Shown: piece by piece, positions 21,714 to 34,735 of the stretch
Layout of the letters: the number at the start of each line of letters is the position of its first letter
Position numbering within the stretch: position 1 is the first letter of the stretch
Assembly (NCBI GenBank): GCA_963922205.1
Contig: CAWUHX010000150.1
Coordinates: forward strand, 124,001-188,000
Direction of reading: 5' to 3'
Length of the DNA: 64,000 nt
Source of the DNA: Romanomermis culicivorax
Lineage: Eukaryota; Nematoda; Enoplea; Mermithida; Mermithidae
Notes under the pieces: model-generated
Databases searched by the model: none
What the model was told of the DNA's origin: nothing
What the model saw: only the letters and a program-made list of their open reading frames with translations
Position numbers and translations under genes: made by a program

Positions 21714-24700
21714 TCAAACTAGAGTAGAAAGTTTATCATTGCGACAAAAATCGCTCGTTTCAAACGACAAATCAACGTCCGAATTTTCGTCGAATTTTCC
21801 ATTCGAATTTTCGACGCCGCGGCCGCCCGCCGAACTTCGACTGCTTTTTAAACGGTGGTAAATGGCTCTGGCGGTTAAACTGATGCAGATCAGGGCGCCG
21901 ACGCCCAAAAGTACGCCGATAACGATAATGGGCGCCAATTTCATGCTTGTGTTGTATCGTTGATCGGCCGTAGAAATAGTCGAAAACGATTGCATTTTGG
22001 CTGCATTGACCATGGCTAAGGATTCCGCCGTAGATGATAAATGCATGAAAATGACCAAGGCTGAATAGAGATGTATAATTACAATGTGTCGCATAAAGCA
22101 AACTGGAGTATGATTTATTCATGAATATGGTTTTTAATTTTGAACTAAACAGAATTTTTAGCTTCTCAATTCTGTCTTTATGCCTTTAAATAAAACTAGA
22201 ATGCAAGTATTGCATATGCCATATTTTTACGATTTTGTGCTGAAGCATGTGACGTATAATCTAATGAATTTACTTGAAATTCGTTCACATATTTTACACG
22301 AAAAATTTTTTCATAAGCAAGGAAAAAATTTAATTCGTCTGGTTTTAGTTCTATATGACGTAAAGTAGTACTTCCTCTCGTGTTTTGGAATTTGTAAGTA
22401 TTTTAGGAAAGCTCAATAATCAATAGCTCTCGACAGAAACAAAATATTTTCCGATTGACTCGACTTTTAGTTCAAAAATATGAAAAGTGATGTTGAAAAA
22501 CTGATTCATCTTTGACTAGCCTTCCGAGGAGTCAGCATACTCTAGCAAAGTGAGGCCGATAGTAAAATGCATGAATTATCAAACAGGTCAACCTCTCATG
22601 AATCGGTCATTCGTAAAAGCTCAATTCGGAATATAAGTTCACAACTGAAAAGTGTATCGTTGTCAAGATCGACTGCACCAAGCTATTACTGTACTGCAAG
22701 AATCTTTGAACATTATTTAGTACGGTCTAAAGTTTCCTGTCTGGTACAACAGAAAATTATAAAATTATGGATTAGTACTTGCTTCCAAATCCCATGATTA
22801 AGAAGCGCTCCAAGGAGTAAATTCTATAACTACTGAAACTAAAGACACATTTTCGAAACACTATATTTTCCCTGCCAACTTCTGAAGCTTGGTTGTTATT
22901 ATATCCTCGCAACAACGTTATACTATTCCAGGATGGGTACTGTATCAACCTTTTCACTATAATTAGTCTGCTATGACGAGAAAATTGATTGGCACGCTGA
23001 TCAAAGTTGCTATAATGCTAAATCATTCAATACTCACCGGCCAGGAAGCAAAAAATGCTAATGAAGAAGCAAATATCGAGGATAGAATGCAGGCACGATT
23101 TCCTGACTAGATTCCACCTTAAAAAAGAAGAATCAAAATGAAAAACTAGCACTTCGAAATAGTAACATTCATCTCACTTTCTATTTTGCTGGAGTAAATT
23201 AATGCAAACGTAACATCGGAAGAATGAACACAAAGCCGTAATAATAGAAATCGACAAACAAAACGAACATACGACTAAACAAAAGTAGTACAACAAAATT
23301 CGGGATTTCCTGTCGTTTGAATGGATGTAAATCGAGTCTTTGGACGAACCGCTGTCGTAAATATGAATCTCTGAAAAATTATAATCTGCTCTTTATAAAA
23401 TGCATGTGTAAAAAAATGAAAAAAAATTAGGCTTATCTCCAAAGTCGTTCGCACAAAACTTTTTCACCAGAATTTTTTACGGAAAAGATTTTAACAATTG
23501 GTTGTCAAGCTGAAAAGCTGCATCCCAAAATGATGATCGATTAAGCATGTGAAGATATGAATCAGTATGAACGGACAATAAGTTTAAAAAATGAAGCACC
23601 ATTGATCGACCACACATCAGCAGCAAAAAAATTCTGGTGATATCAATCAGTTTTGAGCTGGACTTTGACCATCACTTACTCCGCTGAGAATACACCATCT
23701 TTTAAATAATTTTCTCAACGATCGAGAAGCTTTATCGATAGATGCCTAATTTATTACAGTTTTGGAATTAAAAGAAATTTCTGCTCGCTCTGAAAAGTCC
23801 CTATATTTCGAACCAATATTTGGTCAAATTCCTGACAAAATCTGTCCAAAGAGACCCGAATTTATTGTTTAATAAACACTATGCACAGTATTACGGTGTC
23901 ACGTGGTTTTATTAGGATTTTGAAGCAGCCAAACAATGGTTTTGAATCCATCACTTTGAAAACTATAATTTTGACATTTTAGAAGTAAATCTAATACTGA
24001 CAAAAAAATATGGGAGGGAGGGGGTTTAACAGACTACTAAAGATAAAAATAAAAATTTTCAATGAATTTGTGTGTGTTTAGGCATCGTCTAGCAAAATTA
24101 TGGCATCGAATTTCGGCGATTCTGCTGGCATAAAAATGTTTTTGTTTTTGTTATTGTTGTTTTTTGCATAATAATGAGTCACCTCATCGATTCCAAGTCA
24201 ACCAAGCCGCCATAAGAAAAGGCGGATTCACAGAACACAAGCACCCTGCCTATATTTGTGAGATTTAGCGAGCAGCAATTTTTTCCTATTTGATCATTTG
24301 AAAAAGCATTCACGTAGAAAATGCAACCATTGAGTAGGTTTTGAATCTTAATAGCTCCTTGTGAAAGATGTATTGAACAATTGGGATATTATGTTGCGAA
24401 ATGAGAACGAGCGTGACATGTGCAAGATACATATGTAGTCCCTACATTTTTGAACATCCTACAGAAAAAGTTTCAAAGAAATCGTTGTTTTTGTACTAGC
24501 GATTTGATTGTTTCTTATTGATAACATCACAAACTTTTGGCTTTTGTGGGTGTACGGTTTAAGGACAACAAGCCATGTCGTGTCTCAACGAAACAGAAAC
24601 TGTAACTTTTCTTTGTGAACAAATCATCAAGTTCCGCAGAAAGCTAGCGTTTCAAGATGTTGGTGATCCGTTTATAGATTTTCAGTAGGATCTTGGAGCA

Positions 24701-27700
24701 TGACTCTGAGGAAAACACCATCAAAATGATTCCACCAAATTTCATGATGTATGATTTTAAACCGCGCTCTTGACCCTTCAAGTAATTTTTCGACAAGAAC
24801 TAGCTACGAAAGTTCACTTAATTACATCAAAAAGTTACTGTTGCAATGAGCGCGAAATTCCCTGAAAAAGAAGAATTTACCAAAAGTCAAATGTATCTAA
24901 ATTTTGTGAAGCTCGACTCGTGTCATAGGTGTATCTGATTTTTTGTAAGCTTGATAGTGACAGTTACTGTCTCAAAACTTTTTTGATCACAAGTTGCAAC
25001 ATTTACCGTTCAATAATGTCAGTAGCATCTGAAATTCCATAACTGAAAATAATAAAGCTGGCAATCCGGTAATCAATGTTGATGTCAGAATGATCAGCAA
25101 TGAGTGAAAACTTTGTTCTCTGATCACTTTCACTTTTTTGGTGCTGTTATCGTCTTCCACGCTTCGTTTTTTGTCGTCCGCAAGAATTAAATTATTCAAA
25201 TTTTGAGTTTTGCATTGTATAGATTTTCCATCGTCCATTTCATTGGTACTACTCTTATAATAGTATGCATTATTATGATTATTATTATTACTAATAATCG
25301 ACTGTTGCATTAGTTTATTAGCGCTGGAGGGATAAACATCGAAAATTTTCGGCCTTCCATCTCCTTGCGGCACTGCCGAATCGGAGTAATGCCCGTTGAA
25401 AACGTCCGGCCAAGAAGCCATATTGTTATTTTTAGAAGATTGTTGTTGCTGACCGCCGAAATAGCGGCAAAATTTACCGTAAGAAGACGGGCAGCAATGA
25501 TCGTGTTGGTAATTTTTCGGGCAAATCGGTCGATCGATATTCAATTGTTGCTGCTGTTGTAGCTGTTCGTTGTCATTTTTGAAAGAATTTTCTCGGCAGT
25601 GGTTGAAAGTACGAAAATTTGTTTGATGGTTTTGAACGGGATCCTCCTGACCGTCTAAAATCGTAAAACAGCCTAAAGCGGTAGGCGGCGGCGCTTTATG
25701 ATCGGACCTACAACAATTCTATATACATTAAAGATACTTACAGTAAATATATAAAGAAAGCACTATATGGTAAACAGTTGTGTATCCGAAAGTTCTACAA
25801 TGGAGTGAAGGTCATTTTTATGCAGACACGCCGAATGAGTCCTAAACTTTTGTACTAAATAGAAAAATGACAGCAATTTTGATACAATTATGCCTCTATT
25901 TTGACTTTGTCTCGGAGGGGAGAGCACTAAAATGCACATATGACATTCTTCGAAGAGCGAACTCTCGATTGGAGTATGCACGCATAATGATGTTCTGAAA
26001 TGATAAAAGAAGTGATCCTGGGATAAACGCACACTTGATCAAGATGCTTTTTTGTGGTTTCATGAAGATTTTAGAATTTTGAAGTGCGCCAGTTGTTTCT
26101 CTCTAATTCTGTCCTATCTCACAAAACACTTCACACCAACCCTTGTGCTCATAATCATGAAACCGATTTCACAGTAAGGGCCATGTCTAGAAAGCACGTA
26201 GTTTTTGAATGGTGACAATAGAGTTGTCTCTCAAAACTAAAAAAAAACTTACTCGCATTAGAGGTAGAGAATATCCGAGTGTGATCAAGCATATTTTCAT
26301 CGAATTTCATACTGACTTTCCCTACTTAACTTCAATTTAACTTAACTTCAACTACTTCCCTTCCCTTCTTAACTTCATCAAACAAATCAAAAAACTCCGT
26401 TACTTATAGAAAACCAAGGAAGAAACAGCAACGTCTGTTTTAAATTGTGTTTGTGAATAAATCTCGATGAGATCAATCGATTGATGTCAAAATTGTTGCA
26501 TTCAGGAACAAAAAGTTTCTCATCATAAAGGTCTATTTTCGTTTCATTCAAATAACTATTTGCCTGACGTCGTACACTTTCTGGATTAGGTGTATTCCAT
26601 TCCCTTTTCATGATTCTTTACAACTTTCTTCGAAAAATTATCCAGTCCGAAAAGGACAACCATGAGTTGTATGTTCTGACATTATTGAATGTGAGTTGAC
26701 ATTAGTCGGAAAGGACACATCAACTTCACGAAAATGCATGACGCACTGATTTTCGAGGTAGGAGTTTTTACAGTATCTTTTTCATATCTGTTGTGATACC
26801 GACGTGTTGAAGAATCCATTGTAGGTTTCTGATTTGAATAAAGTTTCGAGACAATGTAACACGCCGTGATGAACTTTGGTCACAATAATACACTAATTAT
26901 ACTCCATTCATTATGAAATCATCGATGAGCGGACCGAGTTTCGACAAACGCAGTCCTACGCAGTCCTCTTAAACGCAGTCATCTTGAAATGATTGAAAAG
27001 AGTGACAATCAAGGAACCTGTGTCATGAAAGAGAAATTTATTGATTAGAGTCAACAGCCGTTCATAATTTTGAACAAAAGTTTGGCTGCGACCTAGCTGC
27101 GTCGATCATTTTAAAATGAATGGAGTACAGTACACCTGGCTCGCACTCTGATAGCGTCTAGCCTAAGAGCACCTGCCTAACAGATGCTACCTTAAAATAT
27201 GGCGTCAGAAGCAACAGACTGAACAATATTTTTCTTCCGCTCGAAACTAAGCTATATGCTTTAAAAGTATAGTTTACGATCTAGAAGAGTGTTTTATTTT
27301 AATGGTAAGAAAATTTTTGTACATCCGATCACGTTAGTTGCTAGTTCTTTGCGAAAAAGAACATGAAATTGATTTTGTCGTAAAACTGTCTACTCAGCAT
27401 GAATTACAAATCAGACGAAAACGAATGACCAAAAATTTGTACTGTCGCTTTACCCGAGTTATTATAAGCACGACACTTTCTAGTTCTATCAAACTCTTAG
27501 GAGTTAAAAAAGCCAGGATAAATTTAAATCAATCTCTCATCTCATTGTACTACGAGATTGTTTTGAACATAAAAAATTTGGAGATCCAAAAAGCAAATTA
27601 TCAATTCATAATAACACAAAAAATCAACAGTACAAAAGGTTGATATTTTTCGGAAGTCTGCCGTTGGACGAAACTAGACTTTCTGGAATCCGAATCGAAT

Positions 27701-29466
27701 CCAACAAAAAGCTTGCGCCGATTTCAGAAAACTGTTGTTTAGCTGTCAACCATGCAATAAGCTATCAAAACACTAACTTCTGGAATTACAGAATACGAGA
27801 AGAGTCACTTTAAAAAAAATCGTCAACGTCCAACATGGTGCACAGCGTAACAAAACGCATCGCAAAAACTTCAAGATGCATCGCGAAACAATCAGTAGGA
27901 TTTTTTATATGTTCGGCCTTTTTTCAAGTGCATGGAAATTTTTGAAAAATTATCTTGAAAAAACCATAGAACATAGAACACAGAAGTGGAGAATTTTTTT
28001 GAACGAACCAATCAGAGGTGTTGCTCTCTGCCTCCTAACCGAGCCCCTTCGAAATAGATTTCTGAGGTCAGGGTTTGCTGGGCAAGGACGTATTTGTTAT
28101 TATTTTTATTTTGGGTGGGAATTCACAAATTTCGATTATTTTCCTAAATTACTGTAGTTTGGATGGAAAACAAGCATTTTCGACGTTTTTCTAGAAAATC
28201 AGATAATTTTTTAAATAAAAAGAACACAAATACGTCTATCGGACTACAAGTGAAGATAACACCAAGTTTGTAGTGACCCCGCAAAAACCAAGTACTCCTT
28301 TTGTCAACAAGTCCTGACCTTACAAATCCGTTTGGCGCCCGGTATATGTAAACAGGAACCGGAGCATTGGTTCGTTCCAAAAATTTTCAACCACTTTGGT
28401 AAGCTGTCTACCCTTATTTTTTAAGGTGGGATCTTGATTTGTCTTTAGAATTATTTTGACACATTCGCGATGCACTTAAAAAATTTTGTGCATCATGTTC
28501 AAAGGTAACAGCCTTTTCAAGTGATAACAAAATTTTTCCATGTGACCCGTTTAATAGTCCATAGACTATAGCCCATTTTTCCAAATCATTTTCGACGACG
28601 TATGAAAATGTTTAAGGTAACGAGGGACGTCTTTTTCTCACAAGTTAATGTACTAAAACATCACATTTGTGCTGCTCGACAAAACTACTGTTTTTCTCTT
28701 ATTTTCTAATTTGTATTTGAAATTAAATGAACCGTAATGGATATTCTGATATTTTCACGAAACTTGTCCTGATGTTTCTCTGACGTATTTTATATTAAAT
28801 TGATTTCAAGCGAATGATTTTTTGTGGCTTTGCTTGGAGCTAATCGCTCAAAAATGACATGATATGCTGCCACATCGATGTAAAATTTGTCAATTTTTTC
28901 TAACCAATCTATGTAAATACTGCAGCACTATTAAATCACCTATATGTTTTTAGCAACTTTTGGTTACTGGAACGAGCAAAATTTCTTATCACGAACAACG
29001 ACTAGAAGCTTCCAGCTACATTTTTGAGCAGACCATCGCCACAATAATCTCAAAATACTGTTTTTTACGGCCTTATCATTCAACGTCCTCTATTCTATCT
29101 CAATCCTATAAAAATACTCACCAAAAAGCATCTTCTTGCCCCACAGGTTGACCACTACAATGACCGTTGAAAATTTCTTTTTGCTTTCTGGCTTCGACTA
29201 TCGATCGACCTTTGGCGGCGCATAAGTCATTATGCACAGTAGGGCAATTAGTATTATTAGTATGCAAATTAGGGGCACGGGGTTCGATGGCCGATCCAAT
29301 TACGACGTTGTCTCCGGCGCTACAGTAACCGGCTGCGCTGATTAGGTTAGGATTGCTGGTTTTCACTCTATAAAGCATTGCTCCTCGTTCGTCGGCGGAC
29401 GGCCAAGTGACCCCGGCGCACTCGTTGCCGGACCGTTTTCTATTTGTGTTGTGGGCTACCATATGG
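21714..29466 (-). CDS. Host single-pass membrane protein gene, three downstream exons (5' part not found)
   Basis: Three exons join in phase: 29466-29122 (donor GGTGAGT), 25707-25007 (acceptor TTGTTGTAG, donor GGTAAAT) and 22060-21714 (acceptor CTCTATTCAG). The first contains a Cys-containing extracellular-like segment with ECAGVTWPSADERGAML. The second has Cys-rich and Gln/Asn-rich parts and a repeat-like pair, FNGHCSG and FNGHYSD. The last has a clear transmembrane helix (LAPIIVIGVLLGVGALICIS), a short basic/acidic cytoplasmic tail and the stop. The upstream start of the first exon is uncertain, because its ATG has no signal peptide and further exons are likely. The donor of exon two may lie earlier, since its last 40 codons are hydrophobic. 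Introns of ~3.4 and ~2.9 kb hold MITEs. Family not recognised; WPSAD recalls adhesion-receptor HormR domains only weakly. Confidence 0.6.
26900..27127. mobile_element. MITE A (~228 bp), Tc1/mariner-like ends
   Basis: Ends TACTCCATTCATTATGAAAT and, inverted, ATTTTAAAATGAATGGAGTA. Internal sequence (AGGTCGCAGCCAAACTTTT on the minus strand) is shared with MITE B at 40843-41634 in the opposite orientation. It lies in an intron of the host membrane-protein gene. Confidence 0.72.
27991..28388. mobile_element. MITE C or foldback element (~400 bp)
   Basis: GAACGAACCAATC at the left and GATTGGTTCGTTC-like sequence at the right (28367-28379), with a second inverted pair around AGGTCAGGG (28067) and CCTGACCTT (28314). 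The long imperfect inverted ends and lack of coding fit a MITE. Confidence 0.5.
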
Positions 29467-30092
29467 CTGATATGCTAATTTTCGGGCATTATTTACTCAC
29501 TGGGCCGAAGCGAATAATAGGAAAAAAGCTAGTCAAAATGGCTTTTAAACAGAAAATTTGTATTGCATAAATTTTGGCAATTGTTCTTCTATGGGAGACG
29601 GCCAGGTTTTATGGCTACTATTCTTTTGCCAGATTTGTGATAGAATATTCTGTTTACTAACCAAAGAATTCCAGGCTAGAAAATTTGCGACACTTGACTA
29701 AAATTTTTGAAGGAAAAGTTAGTCAAAATTTGAAAATGAAAATTATGATTGTTCATTTTATTCATATAAAGGAAAGTTTCTTTCAAAGTACGTTAGACAC
29801 CATTTGCGTAAAAAATTATTCAGACGTGAACTTCGTGAAAGAACAGCGCGCAGTATCTGATAAGATTAATCGGAATCCTTTGAATACCATGATCCTAAGA
29901 GCAACGTCGTGAGTATTCTTTGGCTGCTTGTTATGATGTAAAATTTTTGCAAGGTAGAAGCAGCTTTTAACAAGCTAAAGATGATTCCGAAATCGCACAT
30001 GCTGTAGTGCGTTCAAGAGCCCACAACAAATGGAGAAACTTCACGCCAACCATTGCCCCCGTGGGTTTTCTTCACTCTCAAATCTGCATGAA
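29467..30092. other. No gene seen
   Basis: AT-rich sequence with one short plus-strand open frame (29685-29912) and no recognisable domain or splice pattern. Confidence 0.4.
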
Positions 30093-30286
30093 TAGGGTGA
30101 GCCAAAAAAAGGCGACCGTTGCTGACTTTCATAACTCGAACGGATGAAGCTTTTCTAATGCGGATCGTTGCATTGGAATACCCTGCTTGTCTTTGTTACA
30201 AGGGCCAAATTTTATGCTTCTATCGCTTATGCTTACTGTACAAACAGAAATTTATAGTAAAAGGGGTTATTTTTCAAAATTTAAGG

Positions 30287-30290
30287 TTGT
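30287..30290. repeat. Element 3 target-site duplication, left copy (TTGT)
   Basis: TTGT directly before the LTR at 30291 is repeated at 39580-39583. Confidence 0.82.
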
Positions 30291-31183
30291 TGTAACGACC
30301 AGATTTGTGTGAGGTACTTTACTTCTAACCAATCAGTCGATACGGCGGGGACAAATACGGGACGGGGCGCGGGCGTACGATTACAATAAAACAACGCGGA
30401 TCGACGGTCGCTTGAACGTCGACAATAAACGCGCTTCGAATTAAAATACGGACGGGGGCCTCGGTTTAAGTTGCTTTCGAATAGTCGGCCGCTTGCAAAT
30501 GTATAAAGACGGGGCGAGCGCGGAAGTCAAAACGGAAAAACCACAAGAATAAGAATGATTAAAATCACGCTTTGCTTCTTCTTTTATACGGCGATTTTGG
30601 CCACTCCCTGGACACTGCGGGAGGTCGAGCTTCTGTCCATCTTCTTCCGCCAATCGTCGTTTCCTGCTATGCTTTTTATGCTTTCTTAATTACGCCTCTC
30701 TAACGCTTTTCTGGTACCGTATGCTTTCTGTGCTTCACTTGCTTTCTACGGTGGGCTTGGCCACACCTTTGTGCTTCTGTGCATGCTTCCTGTATCGGTT
30801 TCTCTGTATACACACGTTTTGTGGGGCCGCCGCTACTGTTACACTTGAGACTACTGTACGGCGGGGCTTCTACGCATTTTACTGTGTGCAGGTGTTGTTT
30901 ACGATTTTTACTGGGGATTACGGTAGCTGTGGAATGTGTAGTTTAGTGTAGGTTCTAGGGGAACAGCTGCCGTTTGTGCAAATTAATTAGGGCATCTTAA
31001 TTGGGCTACCAGGGTGTGAACGGATCAAAATAAAGTACTTCATGTAATTTTGTAGGAATGTTTGGGTGTGAATCCCAGACACCCTTGAGACGATAAAATG
31101 TGAAAATAAAATAATATCTAATAAATGTCTATTACATACAGTATGCTACATGTTTACAGTACTGCTTTAGCAGGTACGTTACA
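30291..31183 (-). repeat. Element 3 3' LTR (893 bp)
   Basis: Seven differences from 38687-39579. Five are CpG-to-TpG or CpA changes, all in this copy. Confidence 0.93.
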
Positions 31184-31196
31184 TTTCCCTCCTTCC
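31184..31196 (-). promoter_or_regulatory. Element 3 polypurine tract
   Basis: GGAAGGAGGGAAA on the minus strand, directly before the 3' LTR. Confidence 0.8.
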
Positions 31197-31214
31197 GGAG
31201 TTGAACGTCCTCGT

Positions 31215-32675
31215 TCAAGGCTTTCGAGGTTGAGGAGGGGTGGGGATGGATTCGTTAGCTGCTTTCCGAGGGTAGAAAGGGGTTGTCTCGTTTACATGCA
31301 CCGTAAATGTAATATTCTTATGGGGGTGTTTGAGTGTAACGTTGGGGTACATGAAATTTGTGACTGTATAGGGCCCGTTCTGGCCAGGGAGGAATTTGGG
31401 ATCCAGCCCTTGTTTACACGAATGATTTTTATAAAGAATAAGATCGCCTGCCTTGTAATGTATGTTCTGAGCATGCTTGTTATACTGACGGGTATAGTGG
31501 GCTTGGGCTTTTTGCAAACTTTTCTGCACGGTTGAGAGGGCTTCTGTGAAATGCGATTTTACACGAAGGGCGTAATCGTCTAAATCAACCATGTAGGACG
31601 TGGGGAAAAAGTTTAAGGCTGCATCTGACGGCAGATTAGCTTGCCTACCGTGGAGTAATTCAAATGGGGGATATGAAGTGCTATCATTTTTATGAATGTT
31701 GATCGAAAAAACGGCGTACGGGAGATAAGTATCCCAATCAGTGTGATTTGAATTGATGTACATGCGGATACGGGTGGCTAGGGTTTGGTTGCAACGCTCA
31801 ACTTCTCCATTGGCAATGGGATGATATGGGGTAGTGTGAATTTTCTGAGTATTGCATAAACTGGTGATCCGTGAGAAGAGATCCGATACAAAATCGGTGC
31901 CACGATCACAATGGATGATTTTTGGGGACCCATGACGGCAAACAATTTTGGTTACGAATAGCTTGGCAATGGTGGCTGCGGTGATGTCAGGGGTCGGGAA
32001 TGCCTCTACATACTTTGTGAAATAATCGATGAAAACAACAATGAACCGGTTGCCGTCTTCAGTGAGGGGTAACGGTCCCATGCAATCAACACCAACTCGA
32101 TCAAATGGGCCAGTTGGCTGAATTGGTACCAAGTTTGCATGCACCTTGTGTCTAAGAGCTTTCTGTGTCTGGCATGGGTGGCAAGTTTTGCAGTAACGTT
32201 TGATATCACGGCTCATTTGGGGCCAAAAATATTTCTGTCTGAGCAAGTGTAAAGTTTTCCTGGCTGCAAAATGACCTGTGAATTTGCTGTCATGATGTGA
32301 GGCGATGAGATGCTGGACTTGCGACTTGGGAATGTATAGTTTTGCCTGTTTGTCGACTATACGGAAGAGAATGTTTTGATGCACTGCGAATTTGATCAGA
32401 GTAAGGGGGTGTTTTTGGGCGATTTTTGCTAAAATACTTTTGATAGTTGGGTCAGTGCGTTGGAGTTCGGCGAAATTTTTCTGTTGCTCTTCTTGTTCAG
32501 TTGCTTCGGCCTCAAGAACAGAATTGATGGTGGATATTTCGGGACGGGTTTCTAATTGCTCAATATCAAAGGATTGCTTTGCTGTCTGTGAGGGGAATCG
32601 AGAAACTGCATCTGCGTTGCGGTTAGCAGTGCCTTTCTTAGGGCGAATGTCTAGCTGAATACCGGAGAGGGCTAG
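31215..32675 (-). pseudogene. Element 3 RNase H-integrase connector and integrase, cut from RT by a TGA
   Basis: Same frame as the upstream RT, separated from it by TGA at 32676-32678. The first ATG is at 32384, but the frame is open from 32675. Integrase features: a zinc region with HLIASHHDSKFTGHF ... CKTCHPCQTQ, core motifs VGVDCMGPL, IHCDRGTDF and NGEVERCNQT, and a C-terminal beta-rich domain (YKAGDLILYKN ... NGPYTVTNF). Length and layout are normal for a Gypsy integrase. The ORF ends close to the polypurine tract, so there is no gene after pol. Confidence 0.9.
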
Positions 32676-34735
32676 TCAGCAACGGGCAATGCGAGGGGAC
32701 GGGTTTTCCTTTTGTAAGACTGCCTGAACTGCTGTGTGGTCAGTGTGTACAATATTATGTTGCTGGAAAAGATAGGGGCGGAAATACTTGACAAATTCGA
32801 CTACTGCAAGGGTTTCCAACTCAGTGATTGGGTAGTTGCATTCTGCGGGTTTTAGTGTGCGGCTCCCAAAAGCAATGGGGCGATCCTGACCTCTACTATC
32901 GAGTTGACTGAGAATGGCGCCAATTCCGAGTTTTGAGGCGTCGGTTTGCAGAATAAACGGTTTTGTGAAGTCGGGGTGCTGCAGTATTGGGGCATGGATG
33001 AGTAATTCTTTTAGCTTAGTGAATGCATTTTGCTGTTCAGGGCCCGAGGAAAATTCTGAGTTCTTTTTGAGTAGCGATGTGAGTGGGCTAGAAACTTGAG
33101 AGCAATTTGGGATGAATCTGCGATAATATGAGGGTAGGCCAAGGAATGACTTAACTTCTTTTGAGCTTTTGGGTGTGGGTATGTCATAAATGGCCTGTAC
33201 CTTGTGGGGATCTGGTGAAATGCCTTGCTGGGAAATGACGTGGCCTAAGTATTGGACTTGGGGCTGGCAGAATTTGCATTTTTGTATGTTTAGCTTATGG
33301 CCTGCTTGTGAGAATCGGGCAAGAATAGTGTCTAAACGTTCCAGCATTTGGGCATGGGAGTCTGCGAGTACCAAAACATCGTCGAGATATACAAGGCATG
33401 TGTTCCATTGCAGACCCGAAAGAATAACATCCATCAACCTTTGGAATGTGGCTGGGGCATTGGTGAGTGCAAAGGGGAGGTAATTGAATTGATACTGGCC
33501 GGCTGAGCAATTGAATGCAGTTTTTTCTCTGTCTGCTTGTGCTATGGGAATGGAATAATATGCATTGGATTGGTCAAGGGAGGTGAAATATTTCATTCCA
33601 CGGAGGGTGTCTAGAATTTCGTCTATACGGGGTAAGGGGTATGTATCTTTTTTGGTGACTTTGTTGAGGCCTCGAAAATCAATGCATAAACGATGGCCTC
33701 CATCTTTTTTGGGGACTAAAACTGTGTTGGTACACCATGGGGAGTTGCTTTGGCTTATGACACCTGCTGCTGCGAGTTGCTCAACTTCTGCTTGTATGAT
33801 TTGTTTTTCTTTCGGGGAAGTCCGATAAAGTTGTCTACGTACGGGTTGGGAGCCATTGGTGTCAATTGTATGTGAAACGAGGGTGGTTCTACCTACGTCC
33901 ATTTTGGATTTAGCATATAATGTGGGGTACTTCGATAGGGCGCGTAGGAGTTGCGTTTTTTCTGCTTCTGTGAGGTCACTGGAGGTTAAATTGACATTTT
34001 CTTTTAACCATGTGAATGTATCAAAACGGTTGGGCTGGTTTTGCGTTGAAGGGGTGAGATTAGCGGGAGCATTTTGTTTTGGGATGTAACATGAGACTGT
34101 ACCAATGCATGTTCCTGGATAAAGAATTTGGGCTGTTTCTTGTGTGTTTAGGACCGATATGCGTATGCGACTGTTTTGGTTTTCAGAGATACAAGCTGCG
34201 AAATGGACTTTGGGATTCTGTTTGCGTTTTGGGGTGAATTCAAGCTGTTTAACTTGTAGGTACGATTTGGGCAAGGGGACAGTAAATTCGGTTACTGTAC
34301 GGGGTGGTAATTCTAATTTCTCATCCAAATAAGTTCCACCACGAGTTGAAAGAGGGCTATATTCTAGGCCATCACAGGGTAGTATAACATTGCCAAATTT
34401 GACCTGTGATTTTTGATTGTTGATAGTGTATTCCGAAAATCGACTGAGAAAGTTTTTGCCTAGAAGGATGTCTGCTGTGCAATCTTTTTGGACATGGACC
34501 ATGATTGTTTCCTGGATTGTTTGGGCTGTTACTGTGACAAAAGTGGTTCCTACAAAGTGAATCGGAAGATTATTTGCTGCTTTTGCTTGGACTAGCGGGG
34601 GTTTCATGTCTAACTGTAAAAGATGAGCGATTCGGGAATCAATGAGTGAGTAAACTGCACCAGTGTCAATCATGCCTTTTGTCATTAATTTGCCATTAAG
34701 TGTGATTGGAATATGAGGGGTATGTTTCTCAGGTA
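32676..34735 (-). pseudogene. Element 3 protease, reverse transcriptase and RNase H, in frame behind the glycoprotein
   Basis: Continues without a break from the glycoprotein tail. Protease: GMIDTGAVYSLID and ADILLGKNFL. RT: SPWCTNTVLVPKKDGGHRL, DQSNAYYSI and catalytic LVYLDDVLVLA. RNase H: FILQTDASKLGIGAILS and HTDHTAVQAVL. The segment ends at TGA 32676-32678, where related sequences usually have Trp. Since protease follows a transmembrane helix plus cytoplasmic tail, protease and pol would be cytosolic if the helix inserts as predicted. Confidence 0.92.

Noticed and set aside
25007..25130. Second transmembrane helix of the host membrane protein (end of exon 2)
   Set aside because: The hydrophobic stretch may be intron read-through before an uncertain donor, so it was not called as a helix.
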